64,000 nt of DNA from Anthopleura xanthogrammica (lineage: Eukaryota; Cnidaria; Anthozoa; Actiniaria; Actiniidae), in contig OZ025207.1 in assembly GCA_964019055.1 (NCBI GenBank), positions 15,527,357 through 15,591,356 on the forward strand, read 5' to 3'. The notes beneath the pieces were generated by a model, which saw only the letters and a list, made by a program, of their open reading frames with translations, did no database searches and was not told the DNA's origin. The position numbers and the translations under genes were made by a program. Shown in pieces: positions 1-11,400 of the stretch (within the stretch, counting starts at the first letter, position 1; every line of letters begins with the position of its first letter).

Positions 1-130
1 ATAATGATGATAATTCACGACGATGATCAAGATCCAGTTAGAGGTGACAGTATAATGTATGGTGTTGCATGACAGTCATGATGATGATGATGTTACATGA
101 TGATGAGGATAGTGATATATGATGATCCTG
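1..130. repeat. ATG/ATC-rich microsatellite
   Basis: Imperfect runs of ATGATG and GATGAT cover the left edge of the window. This is a degenerate trinucleotide repeat with no coding meaning that I can support. Confidence 0.6.
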
Positions 131-600
131 GTTCTCTTGATTTTCGTCTTCTCCGCGCAAGGGTCTCGTAGCGGTTCAAGCCGTACAAAACACTAACATT
201 TCACTTAGGCTTCTCAACATTGCCACCTGTCTTTTTCCCATCTCTACGTCCTCACCAGATGGCATCTCGATTGGACATGTTTGTATGGATATTGTTCAAG
301 AAATTGCTCCCTCAATACAGGCCTGTAGCGTGCTTTCAGAGCGTGTCTCTTTCACATCAATCCTTAAAAAACGCAAAAAATACGCAAGTGGGGGGTACGC
401 ACACCCCTCCCCACAGCCTACGGGCCTGCCATATGACATCATTATTAATGTCCAACAAAACCAATTTCGTCGCGAGGACAAATTGTACAGTTTGGCGCAT
501 GTGACTGGGAATAAATAAGGTCAATAGATGAAAAAATAGAGCTTAAAAAATATTGAAGAGGTTCCATAATTCCATATAAGTAAAGTCTTACCACAATGCA
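131..600. other. Unannotated stretch, no supported gene
   Basis: Several overlapping 60-94 codon open frames lie here on both strands. None has a recognisable domain, a signal peptide or splice context. A CCCCTCCCC-type tract sits near 405-415. I see nothing else. Confidence 0.5.
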
Positions 601-616
601 TTTTCACTGGTAACAC

Positions 617-1318
617 GTTAATGAGCAATAGACAACTGTCTATCTAAGAAAACTTCAACAGGGCGTCTCCCATATCCCTTTATCACAGGGAGCCCAATTC
701 AGATAAAAGTGAAAGGTAAAAATCAAAATGGGGGAAATCTTAGTGTTAGATTAAAGTTAATGAAGATGTACGTTTCAGTGGAATCAATGTTTCTATGGCA
801 ACGATAAAGAAGAACTTTTGAAATCAGTTGAACTTTAATATTGTACGGGATTCAGATGAGAACCTAATCGAAGTGCGCTTTCCATGAGTCGGAAAAGGCC
901 GGCCATACAGTTCGATTTATAAAGGAATTTCCTTATTAAATAGGACTGTTCAGCAAGATCAAGTAATACCTCAATTGTATTCATTATTCTGATGGAATGT
1001 ATAAAAAAGCAAGATCAAGTAATACCTCAATTGTATTCATTATTCTGATGGAATGTATAAAAAAAAATAGGGAAAACTCTCAAGAAAAAGGCCTTCTCCT
1101 ATTTAAATTGACTGGTCTAGCCGGTCAGTCCCGAATAGTGGAAAGCGGATAATGTCTGGTGAAAAATCAAACTTCAAAAAGTTGGTTAAAACGCCAATCA
1201 AGAAACCTTGCAATGGAATGGGGATAAAACAACTAAAAGAGTAACTCCTTAAGTCAATTTTCCCTCGCTTTATTTTTACCTTTCACTTTTGTGACAGTTG
1301 TCTATTATGGCTCATTAA
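617..1318. mobile_element. Possible foldback / MITE-like element
   Basis: Two pairs of segments are arranged as nested inverted repeats. TTAATGAGCAATAGACAACT near 617-640 is matched in reverse complement near 1,292-1,318, with a small insertion. AAAAGTGAAAGGTAAAAAT near 705-723 is matched by ATTTTTACCTTTCACTTTT near 1,271-1,289. The A-B...B'-A' order fits the arms of one foldback element of about 0.7 kb. There is no transposase, and I could not see clean target-site duplications. Confidence 0.45.
953..1064. repeat. Tandem duplication, 2 x 56 bp
   Basis: A 56-bp unit beginning GCAAGATCAAGTAATACCTC occurs twice head to tail (953-1008 and 1009-1064) with essentially no differences, so the duplication is recent. 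It lies in the middle of the possible foldback element. Confidence 0.85.
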
Positions 1319-1860
1319 CTTGTCGCGACTTTTGTCTCGATCAGCGCGTGGCTGGTATTGAAAAGGTGGTGAGCATAACTTTCATAGAATTATGAAAGGC
1401 ATTCGATGTTTTAACTTTTTCTTCCTGTCAATTATTTTTAGGTATAAGGGTTCTGCATCAAGACATATTCAGGACTCGTCAAACATTGAACAGGTAAATG
1501 ATTATGAGGAATATCTGTCTTTTATAACTTTTGCAAAGCAACGGTTTCCAGACGCCATCTTGTTTCTAAAGTTTGTACAATTGTACAATTTCTTCGAGCC
1601 ATTTTATCCATCTGTGGAGTGCTGGAGGCCATCATAAAGTCCTAAGACAGCTTCAATCAGCATTACCTCGAAGAACTGAGAGTGTGCAAAGGGATTTTAC
1701 CGTCAACATGTCGTAAAGCATGTACCAAGTACAACTAAGATATTTTGGCGAGATTATCCCGTGAGCTCCTAAACAGATGGTCACAAGGTCTTATGGTAGA
1801 GTTTTCACGAGCTTTCCCCACCTAGACCATGTCCTTATTCTGATATTTTGTCAGTAAGAC
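1065..1860. other. Unannotated flank upstream of the array
   Basis: No supported gene. An 81-codon plus-strand open frame at 1392-1637 begins with a hydrophobic stretch. It lacks a good start context, and an acceptor-like TTATTTTTAG lies inside it. I treat it as chance. The stretch ends at the TATA box described separately. Confidence 0.4.
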
Positions 1861-1876
1861 CAAGTGGCTGAACACT

Positions 1877-1920
1877 TATAAAAATTATCCAATGTACAAA
1901 AAACGACATAATCACTGTCC
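1877..1920 (+). promoter_or_regulatory. TATA box and possible initiator before the array
   Basis: TATAAAA lies at 1877-1883. About 30-37 bp downstream is an initiator-like TCACTG (1912-1917). Together they would place transcription start about 85 bp before the first array donor at 1997. The fit is good but unproven: in AT-rich DNA a TATAAAA can arise by chance. Confidence 0.4.
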
Positions 1921-1996
1921 TTTTTTCTTTGCATTTCCCATGATGCATTGCGGAAAACCGCACAAATCAACAGCAAATCAGCAGCAGACCCTCTCG
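1908..1996 (+). other. Candidate first exon of the array transcript
   Basis: This segment runs from the inferred start to the first consensus donor (GTAAGT at 1997). Its 3' part is a shortened, diverged copy of the array exon (AATCAACAGCAAATC, then AGCAGCAGACCCTCTCG). The upstream array acceptor AG is missing at the equivalent position, as expected for a first exon. ATGATG at 1940-1945 opens a frame that, after splicing to the next exon, hits TGA after one codon. The frame open through the array has no ATG here: it is preceded by TGA at 1941-1943. So either translation enters another way or the transcript is non-coding. Confidence 0.35.
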
Positions 1997-4900
1997 GTAA
2001 GTATTTGGCTCAAAAATCATTTTGGCTAAAATAGTGCAAAAATTGAATTTTTCAATTACCCCGGGGTGGTCAAAAATGTGAATTTTGGAACTGGCTGAAC
2101 TTTTGTCTCTTTTTCACAGAAATGAACAGCAAATCATTCAGATATTAGTCACTGAGCAGAAGAGACCCTCTCGGTAAGTATTTGGCTCAAAAATCATTTT
2201 GGCTAAAATAGTGCAAAAATGGAATTTTTCAATTACCCCGGGGTGGTCAAAAATGTGAATTTTGGAACTGGCTGAACTTTTGTCTCTTTTTCACAGAAAT
2301 GAACAGCAAATCATTCAGATATTAGTCACTGAGCAGAAGAGACCCTCTCGGTAAGTATTTGGCTCAAAAATCATTTTGGCTAAAATAGTGCAAAAATTGA
2401 ATTTTTCAATTACCCCGGGGTGGTCAAAAATGTGAATTTTGGAACTGGCTGAACTTTTGTCTCTTTTTCACAGAAATGAACAGCAAATCATTCAGATATT
2501 AGTCACTGAGCAGAAGAGACCCTCTCGGTAAGTATTTGGCTCAAAAATCATTTTGGCTAAAATAGTGCAAAAATGGAATTTTTCAATTACCCCGGGGTGG
2601 TCAAAAATGTGAATTTTGGAACTGGCTGAACTTTTGTCTCTTTTTCACAGAAATGAACAGCAAATCATTCAGATATTAGTCACTGAGCAGAAGAGACCCT
2701 CTCGGTAAGTATTTGGCTCAAAAATCATTTTGGCTAAAATAGTGCAAAAATTGAATTTTTCAATTACCCCGGGGTGGTCAAAAATGTGAATTTTGGAACT
2801 GGCTGAACTTTTGTCTCTTTTTCACAGAAATGAACAGCAAATCATTCAGATATTAGTCACTGAGCAGAAGAGACCCTCTCGGTAAGTATTTGGCTCAAAA
2901 ATCATTTTGGCTAAAATAGTGCAAAAATGGAATTTTTCAATTACCCCGGGGTGGTCAAAAATGTGAATTTTGGAACTGGCTGAACTTTTGTCTCTTTTTC
3001 ACAGAAATGAACAGCAAATCATTCAGATATTAGTCACTGAGCAGAAGAGACCCTCTCGGTAAGTATTTGGCTCAAAAATCATTTTGGCTAAAATAGTGCA
3101 AAAATGGAATTTTTCAATTACCCCGGGGTGGTCAAAAATGTGAATTTTGGAACTGGCTGAACTTTTGTCTCTTTTTCACAGAAATGAACAGCAAATCATT
3201 CAGATATTAGTCACTGAGCAGAAGAGACCCTCTCGGTAAGTATTTGGCTCAAAAATCATTTTGGCTAAAATAGTGCAAAAATTGAATTTTTCAATTACCC
3301 CGGGGTGGTCAAAAATGTGAATTTTGGAACTGGCTGAACTTTTGTCTCTTTTTCACAGAAATGAACAGCAAATCATTCAGATATTAGTCACTGAGCAGAA
3401 GAGACCCTCTCGGTAAGTATTTGGCTCAAAAATCATTTTGGCTAAAATAGTGCAAAAATGGAATTTTTCAATTACCCCGGGGTGGTCAAAAATGTGAATT
3501 TTGGAACTGGCTGAACTTTTGTCTCTTTTTCACAGAAATGAACAGCAAATCATTCAGATATTAGTCACTGAGCAGAAGAGACCCTCTCGGTAAGTATTTG
3601 GCTCAAAAATCATTTTGGCTAAAATAGTGCAAAAATTGAATTTTTCAATTACCCCGGGGTGGTCAAAAATGTGAATTTTGGAACTGGCTGAACTTTTGTC
3701 TCTTTTTCACAGAAATGAACAGCAAATCATTCAGATATTAGTCACTGAGCAGAAGAGACCCTCTCGGTAAGTATTTGGCTCAAAAATCATTTTGGCTAAA
3801 ATAGTGCAAAAATGGAATTTTTCAATTACCCCGGGGTGGTCAAAAATGTGAATTTTGGAACTGGCTGAACTTTTGTCTCTTTTTCACAGAAATGAACAGC
3901 AAATCATTCAGATATTAGTCACTGAGCAGAAGAGACCCTCTCGGTAAGTATTTGGCTCAAAAATCATTTTGGCTAAAATAGTGCAAAAATTGAATTTTTC
4001 AATTACCCCGGGGTGGTCAAAAATGTGAATTTTGGAACTGGCTGAACTTTTGTCTCTTTTTCACAGAAATGAACAGCAAATCATTCAGATATTAGTCACT
4101 GAGCAGAAGAGACCCTCTCGGTAAGTATTTGGCTCAAAAATCATTTTGGCTAAAATAGTGCAAAAATGGAATTTTTCAATTACCCCGGGGTGGTCAAAAA
4201 TGTGAATTTTGGAACTGGCTGAACTTTTGTCTCTTTTTCACAGAAATGAACAGCAAATCATTCAGATATTAGTCACTGAGCAGAAGAGACCCTCTCGGTA
4301 AGTATTTGGCTCAAAAATCATTTTGGCTAAAATAGTGCAAAAATTGAATTTTTCAATTACCCCGGGGTGGTCAAAAATGTGAATTTTGGAACTGGCTGAA
4401 CTTTTGTCTCTTTTTCACAGAAATGAACAGCAAATCATTCAGATATTAGTCACTGAGCAGAAGAGACCCTCTCGGTAAGTATTTGGCTCAAAAATCATTT
4501 TGGCTAAAATAGTGCAAAAATGGAATTTTTCAATTACCCCGGGGTGGTCAAAAATGTGAATTTTGGAACTGGCTGAACTTTTGTCTCTTTTTCACAGAAA
4601 TGAACAGCAAATCATTCAGATATTAGTCACTGAGCAGAAGAGACCCTCTCGGTAAGTATTTGGCTCAAAAATCATTTTGGCTAAAATAGTGCAAAAATTG
4701 AATTTTTCAATTACCCCGGGGTGGTCAAAAATGTGAATTTTGGAACTGGCTGAACTTTTGTCTCTTTTTCACAGAAATGAACAGCAAATCATTCAGATAT
4801 TAGTCACTGAGCAGAAGAGACCCTCTCGGTAAGTATTTGGCTCAAAAATCATTTTGGCTAAAATAGTGCAAAAATGGAATTTTTCAATTACCCCGGGGTG

Positions 4901-7900
4901 GTCAAAAATGTGAATTTTGGAACTGGCTGAACTTTTGTCTCTTTTTCACAGAAATGAACAGCAAATCATTCAGATATTAGTCACTGAGCAGAAGAGACCC
5001 TCTCGGTAAGTATTTGGCTCAAAAATCATTTTGGCTAAAATAGTGCAAAAATTGAATTTTTCAATTACCCCGGGGTGGTCAAAAATGTGAATTTTGGAAC
5101 TGGCTGAACTTTTGTCTCTTTTTCACAGAAATGAACAGCAAATCATTCAGATATTAGTCACTGAGCAGAAGAGACCCTCTCGGTAAGTATTTGGCTCAAA
5201 AATCATTTTGGCTAAAATAGTGCAAAAATGGAATTTTTCAATTACCCCGGGGTGGTCAAAAATGTGAATTTTGGAACTGGCTGAACTTTTGTCTCTTTTT
5301 CACAGAAATGAACAGCAAATCATTCAGATATTAGTCACTGAGCAGAAGAGACCCTCTCGGTAAGTATTTGGCTCAAAAATCATTTTGGCTAAAATAGTGC
5401 AAAAATTGAATTTTTCAATTACCCCGGGGTGGTCAAAAATGTGAATTTTGGAACTGGCTGAACTTTTGTCTCTTTTTCACAGAAATGAACAGCAAATCAT
5501 TCAGATATTAGTCACTGAGCAGAAGAGACCCTCTCGGTAAGTATTTGGCTCAAAAATCATTTTGGCTAAAATAGTGCAAAAATGGAATTTTTCAATTACC
5601 CCGGGGTGGTCAAAAATGTGAATTTTGGAACTGGCTGAACTTTTGTCTCTTTTTCACAGAAATGAACAGCAAATCATTCAGATATTAGTCACTGAGCAGA
5701 AGAGACCCTCTCGGTAAGTATTTGGCTCAAAAATCATTTTGGCTAAAATAGTGCAAAAATTGAATTTTTCAATTACCCCGGGGTGGTCAAAAATGTGAAT
5801 TTTGGAACTGGCTGAACTTTTGTCTCTTTTTCACAGAAATGAACAGCAAATCATTCAGATATTAGTCACTGAGCAGAAGAGACCCTCTCGGTAAGTATTT
5901 GGCTCAAAAATCATTTTGGCTAAAATAGTGCAAAAATGGAATTTTTCAATTACCCCGGGGTGGTCAAAAATGTGAATTTTGGAACTGGCTGAACTTTTGT
6001 CTCTTTTTCACAGAAATGAACAGCAAATCATTCAGATATTAGTCACTGAGCAGAAGAGACCCTCTCGGTAAGTATTTGGCTCAAAAATCATTTTGGCTAA
6101 AATAGTGCAAAAATGGAATTTTTCAATTACCCCGGGGTGGTCAAAAATGTGAATTTTGGAACTGGCTGAACTTTTGTCTCTTTTTCACAGAAATGAACAG
6201 CAAATCATTCAGATATTAGTCACTGAGCAGAAGAGACCCTCTCGGTAAGTATTTGGCTCAAAAATCATTTTGGCTAAAATAGTGCAAAAATTGAATTTTT
6301 CAATTACCCCGGGGTGGTCAAAAATGTGAATTTTGGAACTGGCTGAACTTTTGTCTCTTTTTCACAGAAATGAACAGCAAATCATTCAGATATTAGTCAC
6401 TGAGCAGAAGAGACCCTCTCGGTAAGTATTTGGCTCAAAAATCATTTTGGCTAAAATAGTGCAAAAATGGAATTTTTCAATTACCCCGGGGTGGTCAAAA
6501 ATGTGAATTTTGGAACTGGCTGAACTTTTGTCTCTTTTTCACAGAAATGAACAGCAAATCATTCAGATATTAGTCACTGAGCAGAAGAGACCCTCTCGGT
6601 AAGTATTTGGCTCAAAAATCATTTTGGCTAAAATAGTGCAAAAATTGAATTTTTCAATTACCCCGGGGTGGTCAAAAATGTGAATTTTGGAACTGGCTGA
6701 ACTTTTGTCTCTTTTTCACAGAAATGAACAGCAAATCATTCAGATATTAGTCACTGAGCAGAAGAGACCCTCTCGGTAAGTATTTGGCTCAAAAATCATT
6801 TTGGCTAAAATAGTGCAAAAATGGAATTTTTCAATTACCCCGGGGTGGTCAAAAATGTGAATTTTGGAACTGGCTGAACTTTTGTCTCTTTTTCACAGAA
6901 ATGAACAGCAAATCATTCAGATATTAGTCACTGAGCAGAAGAGACCCTCTCGGTAAGTATTTGGCTCAAAAATCATTTTGGCTAAAATAGTGCAAAAATT
7001 GAATTTTTCAATTACCCCGGGGTGGTCAAAAATGTGAATTTTGGAACTGGCTGAACTTTTGTCTCTTTTTCACAGAAATGAACAGCAAATCATTCAGATA
7101 TTAGTCACTGAGCAGAAGAGACCCTCTCGGTAAGTATTTGGCTCAAAAATCATTTTGGCTAAAATAGTGCAAAAATGGAATTTTTCAATTACCCCGGGGT
7201 GGTCAAAAATGTGAATTTTGGAACTGGCTGAACTTTTGTCTCTTTTTCACAGAAATGAACAGCAAATCATTCAGATATTAGTCACTGAGCAGAAGAGACC
7301 CTCTCGGTAAGTATTTGGCTCAAAAATCATTTTGGCTAAAATAGTGCAAAAATGGAATTTTTCAATTACCCCGGGGTGGTCAAAAATGTGAATTTTGGAA
7401 CTGGCTGAACTTTTGTCTCTTTTTCACAGAAATGAACAGCAAATCATTCAGATATTAGTCACTGAGCAGAAGAGACCCTCTCGGTAAGTATTTGGCTCAA
7501 AAATCATTTTGGCTAAAATAGTGCAAAAATTGAATTTTTCAATTACCCCGGGGTGGTCAAAAATGTGAATTTTGGAACTGGCTGAACTTTTGTCTCTTTT
7601 TCACAGAAATGAACAGCAAATCATTCAGATATTAGTCACTGAGCAGAAGAGACCCTCTCGGTAAGTATTTGGCTCAAAAATCATTTTGGCTAAAATAGTG
7701 CAAAAATGGAATTTTTCAATTACCCCGGGGTGGTCAAAAATGTGAATTTTGGAACTGGCTGAACTTTTGTCTCTTTTTCACAGAAATGAACAGCAAATCA
7801 TTCAGATATTAGTCACTGAGCAGAAGAGACCCTCTCGGTAAGTATTTGGCTCAAAAATCATTTTGGCTAAAATAGTGCAAAAATGGAATTTTTCAATTAC

Positions 7901-8440
7901 CCCGGGGTGGTCAAAAATGTGAATTTTGGAACTGGCTGAACTTTTGTCTCTTTTTCACAGAAATGAACAGCAAATCATTCAGATATTAGTCACTGAGCAG
8001 AAGAGACCCTCTCGGTAAGTATTTGGCTCAAAAATCATTTTGGCTAAAATAGTGCAAAAATTGAATTTTTCAATTACCCCGGGGTGGTCAAAAATGTGAA
8101 TTTTGGAACTGGCTGAACTTTTGTCTCTTTTTCACAGAAATGAACAGCAAATCATTCAGATATTAGTCACTGAGCAGAAGAGACCCTCTCGGTAAGTATT
8201 TGGCTCAAAAATCATTTTGGCTAAAATAGTGCAAAAATGGAATTTTTCAATTACCCCGGGGTGGTCAAAAATGTGAATTTTGGAACTGGCTGAACTTTTG
8301 TCTCTTTTTCACAGAAATGAACAGCAAATCATTCAGATATTAGTCACTGAGCAGAAGAGACCCTCTCGGTAAGTATTTGGCTCAAAAATCATTTTGGCTA
8401 AAATAGTGCAAAAATGGAATTTTTCAATTACCCCGGGGTG
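1997..8440 (+). repeat. Array zone I: near-identical units, dimeric T/G alternation
   Basis: About 36 units that by eye differ only at one intron position: CAAAAATTGAATT versus CAAAAATGGAATT. The two forms alternate unit by unit (T,G,T,G...), defining a 354-bp dimer. The alternation slips to G,G near 2,930/3,110, 5,940/6,115, 7,175/7,350, 7,705/7,885 and 8,240/8,415. All exons here are intact, all donors and acceptors are consensus, and the intron reads CAATTACC. This is the youngest part of the array. Confidence 0.85.
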
Positions 8441-11400
8441 GTCAAAAATGTGAAAATTTGGAACTGGCTGAACTTTTGTCTCTTTTTCACAGAAATGAAC
8501 AGCAAATCATTCAGATATTAGTCACTGAGCAGAAGAGACCTTCTCGGTAAGTATTTGGCTCAAAAATCATTTTGGCTAAAATAGTGCAAAAATTGAATTT
8601 TTCGATTACCCCGGGGTGGTCAAAAATGTGAATTTTGGAACTGGCTGAACTTTTGTCTCTTTTTCACAGAAATGAACAGCAAATCATTCAGATATTAGTC
8701 ACTGAGGAGAAGAGACCCTCTCGGTAAGTATTTGGCTCAAAAATCATTTCGGCTAAAATAGTGCAAAAATTGAATTTTTCGATTACCCCGGGGTGGTCAA
8801 AAATGTGAATTTTGGAACTGGCTGAACTTTTGTCTCTTTTTCACAGAAATGAACAGCAAATCATTCAGATATTAGTCACTGAGCAGAAGAGACCCTCTCG
8901 GTAAGTATTTGGCTCAAAAATCATTTTGGCTAAAATAGTGCAAAAATGGAATTTTTCAATTACCCCGGGGTGGTCAAAAATGTGAATTTTGGAACTGGCT
9001 GAACTTTTGTCTCTTTTTCACAGAAATGAACAGCAAATCATTCAGATATTAGTCACTGAGCAGAAGAGACCCTCTCGGTAAGTATTTGGCTCAAAAATCA
9101 TTTTGGCTAAAATAGTGCAAAAATGGAATTTTTCAATTACCCCGGGGTGGTCAAAAATGTGAATTTTGGAACTGGCTGAACTTTTGTCTCTTTTTCACAG
9201 AAATGAACAGCAAATCATTCAGATATTAGTCACTGAGCAGAAGAGACCCTCTCGGTAAGTATTTGGCTCAAAAATCATTTTGGCTAAAATAGTGCAAAAA
9301 TGGAATTTTTCAATTACCCCGGGGTGGTCAAAAATGTGAATTTTGGAACTGGCTGAACTTTTGTCTCTTTTTCACAGAAATGAACAGCAAATCATTCAGA
9401 TATTAGTCACTGAGCAGAAGAGACCCTCTCGGTAAGTATTTGGCTCAAAAATCATTTTGGCTAAAATAGTGCAAAAATTGAATTTTTCAATTACCCCGGG
9501 GTGGTCAAAAATGTGAATTTTGGAACTGGCTGAACTTTTGTCTCTTTTTCACAGAAATGAACAGCAAATCATTCAGATATTAGTCACTGAGCAGAAGAGA
9601 CCCTCTCGGTAAGTATTTGGCTCAAAAATCATTTTGGCTAAAATAGTGCAAAAATTGAATTTTTCAATTACCCCGGGGTGGTCAAAAATGTGAATTTTGG
9701 AACTGGCTGAACTTTTGTCTCTTTTTCACAGAAATGAACAGCAAATCATTCAGATATTAGTCACTCAGCAGAAGAGACCCTCTCGGTAAGTATTTGGCTC
9801 AAAAATCATTTTGGCTAAAATAGTGCAAAAATTGAATTTTTCAATTACCCCGGGGTGGTCAAAAATGTGAATTTTGGAACTGGCTGAACTTTTGTCTCTT
9901 TTTCACAGAAATGAACAGCAAATCATTCAGATATTAGTCACTGAGCAGAAGAGACCCTCTCGGTAAGTATTTGGCTCAAAAATCATTTCGAATAAAATAG
10001 TGCAAAAATTGAATTTTTCGATTACCCCGGGGTGGTCAAAAATGTGAATTTTGGAACTGGCTGAACTTTTGTCTCTTTTTCACAGAAATGAACAGCAAAT
10101 CATTCAGATATTAGTCACTGAGCAGAAGAGACCCTCTCGGTAAGTATTTGGCTCAAAAATCATTTTGGCTAAAATAGTGCAAAAATTGAATTTTTCAATT
10201 ACCCCGGGGTGGTCAAAAATGTGAATTTTGGAACTGGCTGAACTTTTGTCTCTTTTTCACAGAAATGAACAGCAAATCATTCAGATATTAGTCACTGAGC
10301 AGAAGAGACCCTCTCGGTAAGTATTTGGCTCAAAAATCATTTTGGCTAAAATAGTGCAAAAATTGAATTTTTCAATTACCCCGGGGTGGTCAAAAATGTG
10401 AATTTTGGAACTGGCTGAACTTTTGTCTCTTTTTCACAGAAATGAACAGCAAATCATTCAGATATTAGTCACTGAGCAGAAGAGACCCTCTCGGTAAGTA
10501 TTTGGCTCAAAAATCATTTTGGCTAAAATAGTGCAAAAATTGAATTTTTCAATTACCCCGGGGTGGTCAAAAATGTGAATTTTGGAACTGGCTGAACTTT
10601 TGTCTCTTTTTCACAGAAATGAACAGCAAATCATTCAGATATTAGTCACTGAGCAGAAGAGACCCTCTCGGTAAGTATTTGGCTCAAAAATCATTTTGGC
10701 TAAAATAGTGCAAAAATGGAATTTTTCAATTACCCCGGGGTGGTCAAAAATGTGAATTTTGGAACTGGCTGAACTTTTGTCTCTTTTTCACAGAAATGAA
10801 CAGCAAATCATTCAGATATTAGTCACTGAGCAGAAGAGACCCTCTCGGTAAGTATTTGGCTCAAAAATCATTTTGGCTAAAATAGTGCAAAAATTGAATT
10901 TTTCGACTACCCCGGGGTGGTCAAAAATGTGAATTTTGGAACTGGCTGAACTTTTGTCTCTTTTTCACAGAAATGAACAGCAAATCATTCAGATATTAGT
11001 CACTGAACAGAAGAGACCCCCTCGGTAAGTATTTGGCTCAAAAATCATTTTGGCTAAAATAGTGCAAAAATTGAATTTTTCAATTACCCCGGGGTGGTCA
11101 AAAATGTGAATTTTGGAACTGGCTGAACTTTTGTCTCTTTTTCACAGAAATGAACAGCAAATATTAGTCACTGAGCAGAAGAGACCCTCTCGGTAAGTAT
11201 TTGGCTCAAAAATCATTTTGGCTAAAATAGTGCAAAAATTGAATTTTTCAATTACCCCGGGGTGGTCAAAAATGTGAATTTTGGAACTGGCTGAACTTTT
11301 GTCTCTTTTTCACAGAAATGAACAGCAAATCATTCAGATATTAGTCACTGAGCAGAAGAGACCCTCTCGGTAAGTATTTGGCTCAAAAATCATTTTGGCT

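Noticed and set aside
220..518. Overlapping 60-94 codon frames on both strands
   Set aside because: They shadow each other, have no domain or splice context, and are biased by a C-rich patch.
1392..1637. 81-codon plus-strand frame with hydrophobic start as an upstream signal-peptide exon for the array
   Set aside because: There is no convincing donor that would join it in phase to the array, and an acceptor-like site lies inside it.
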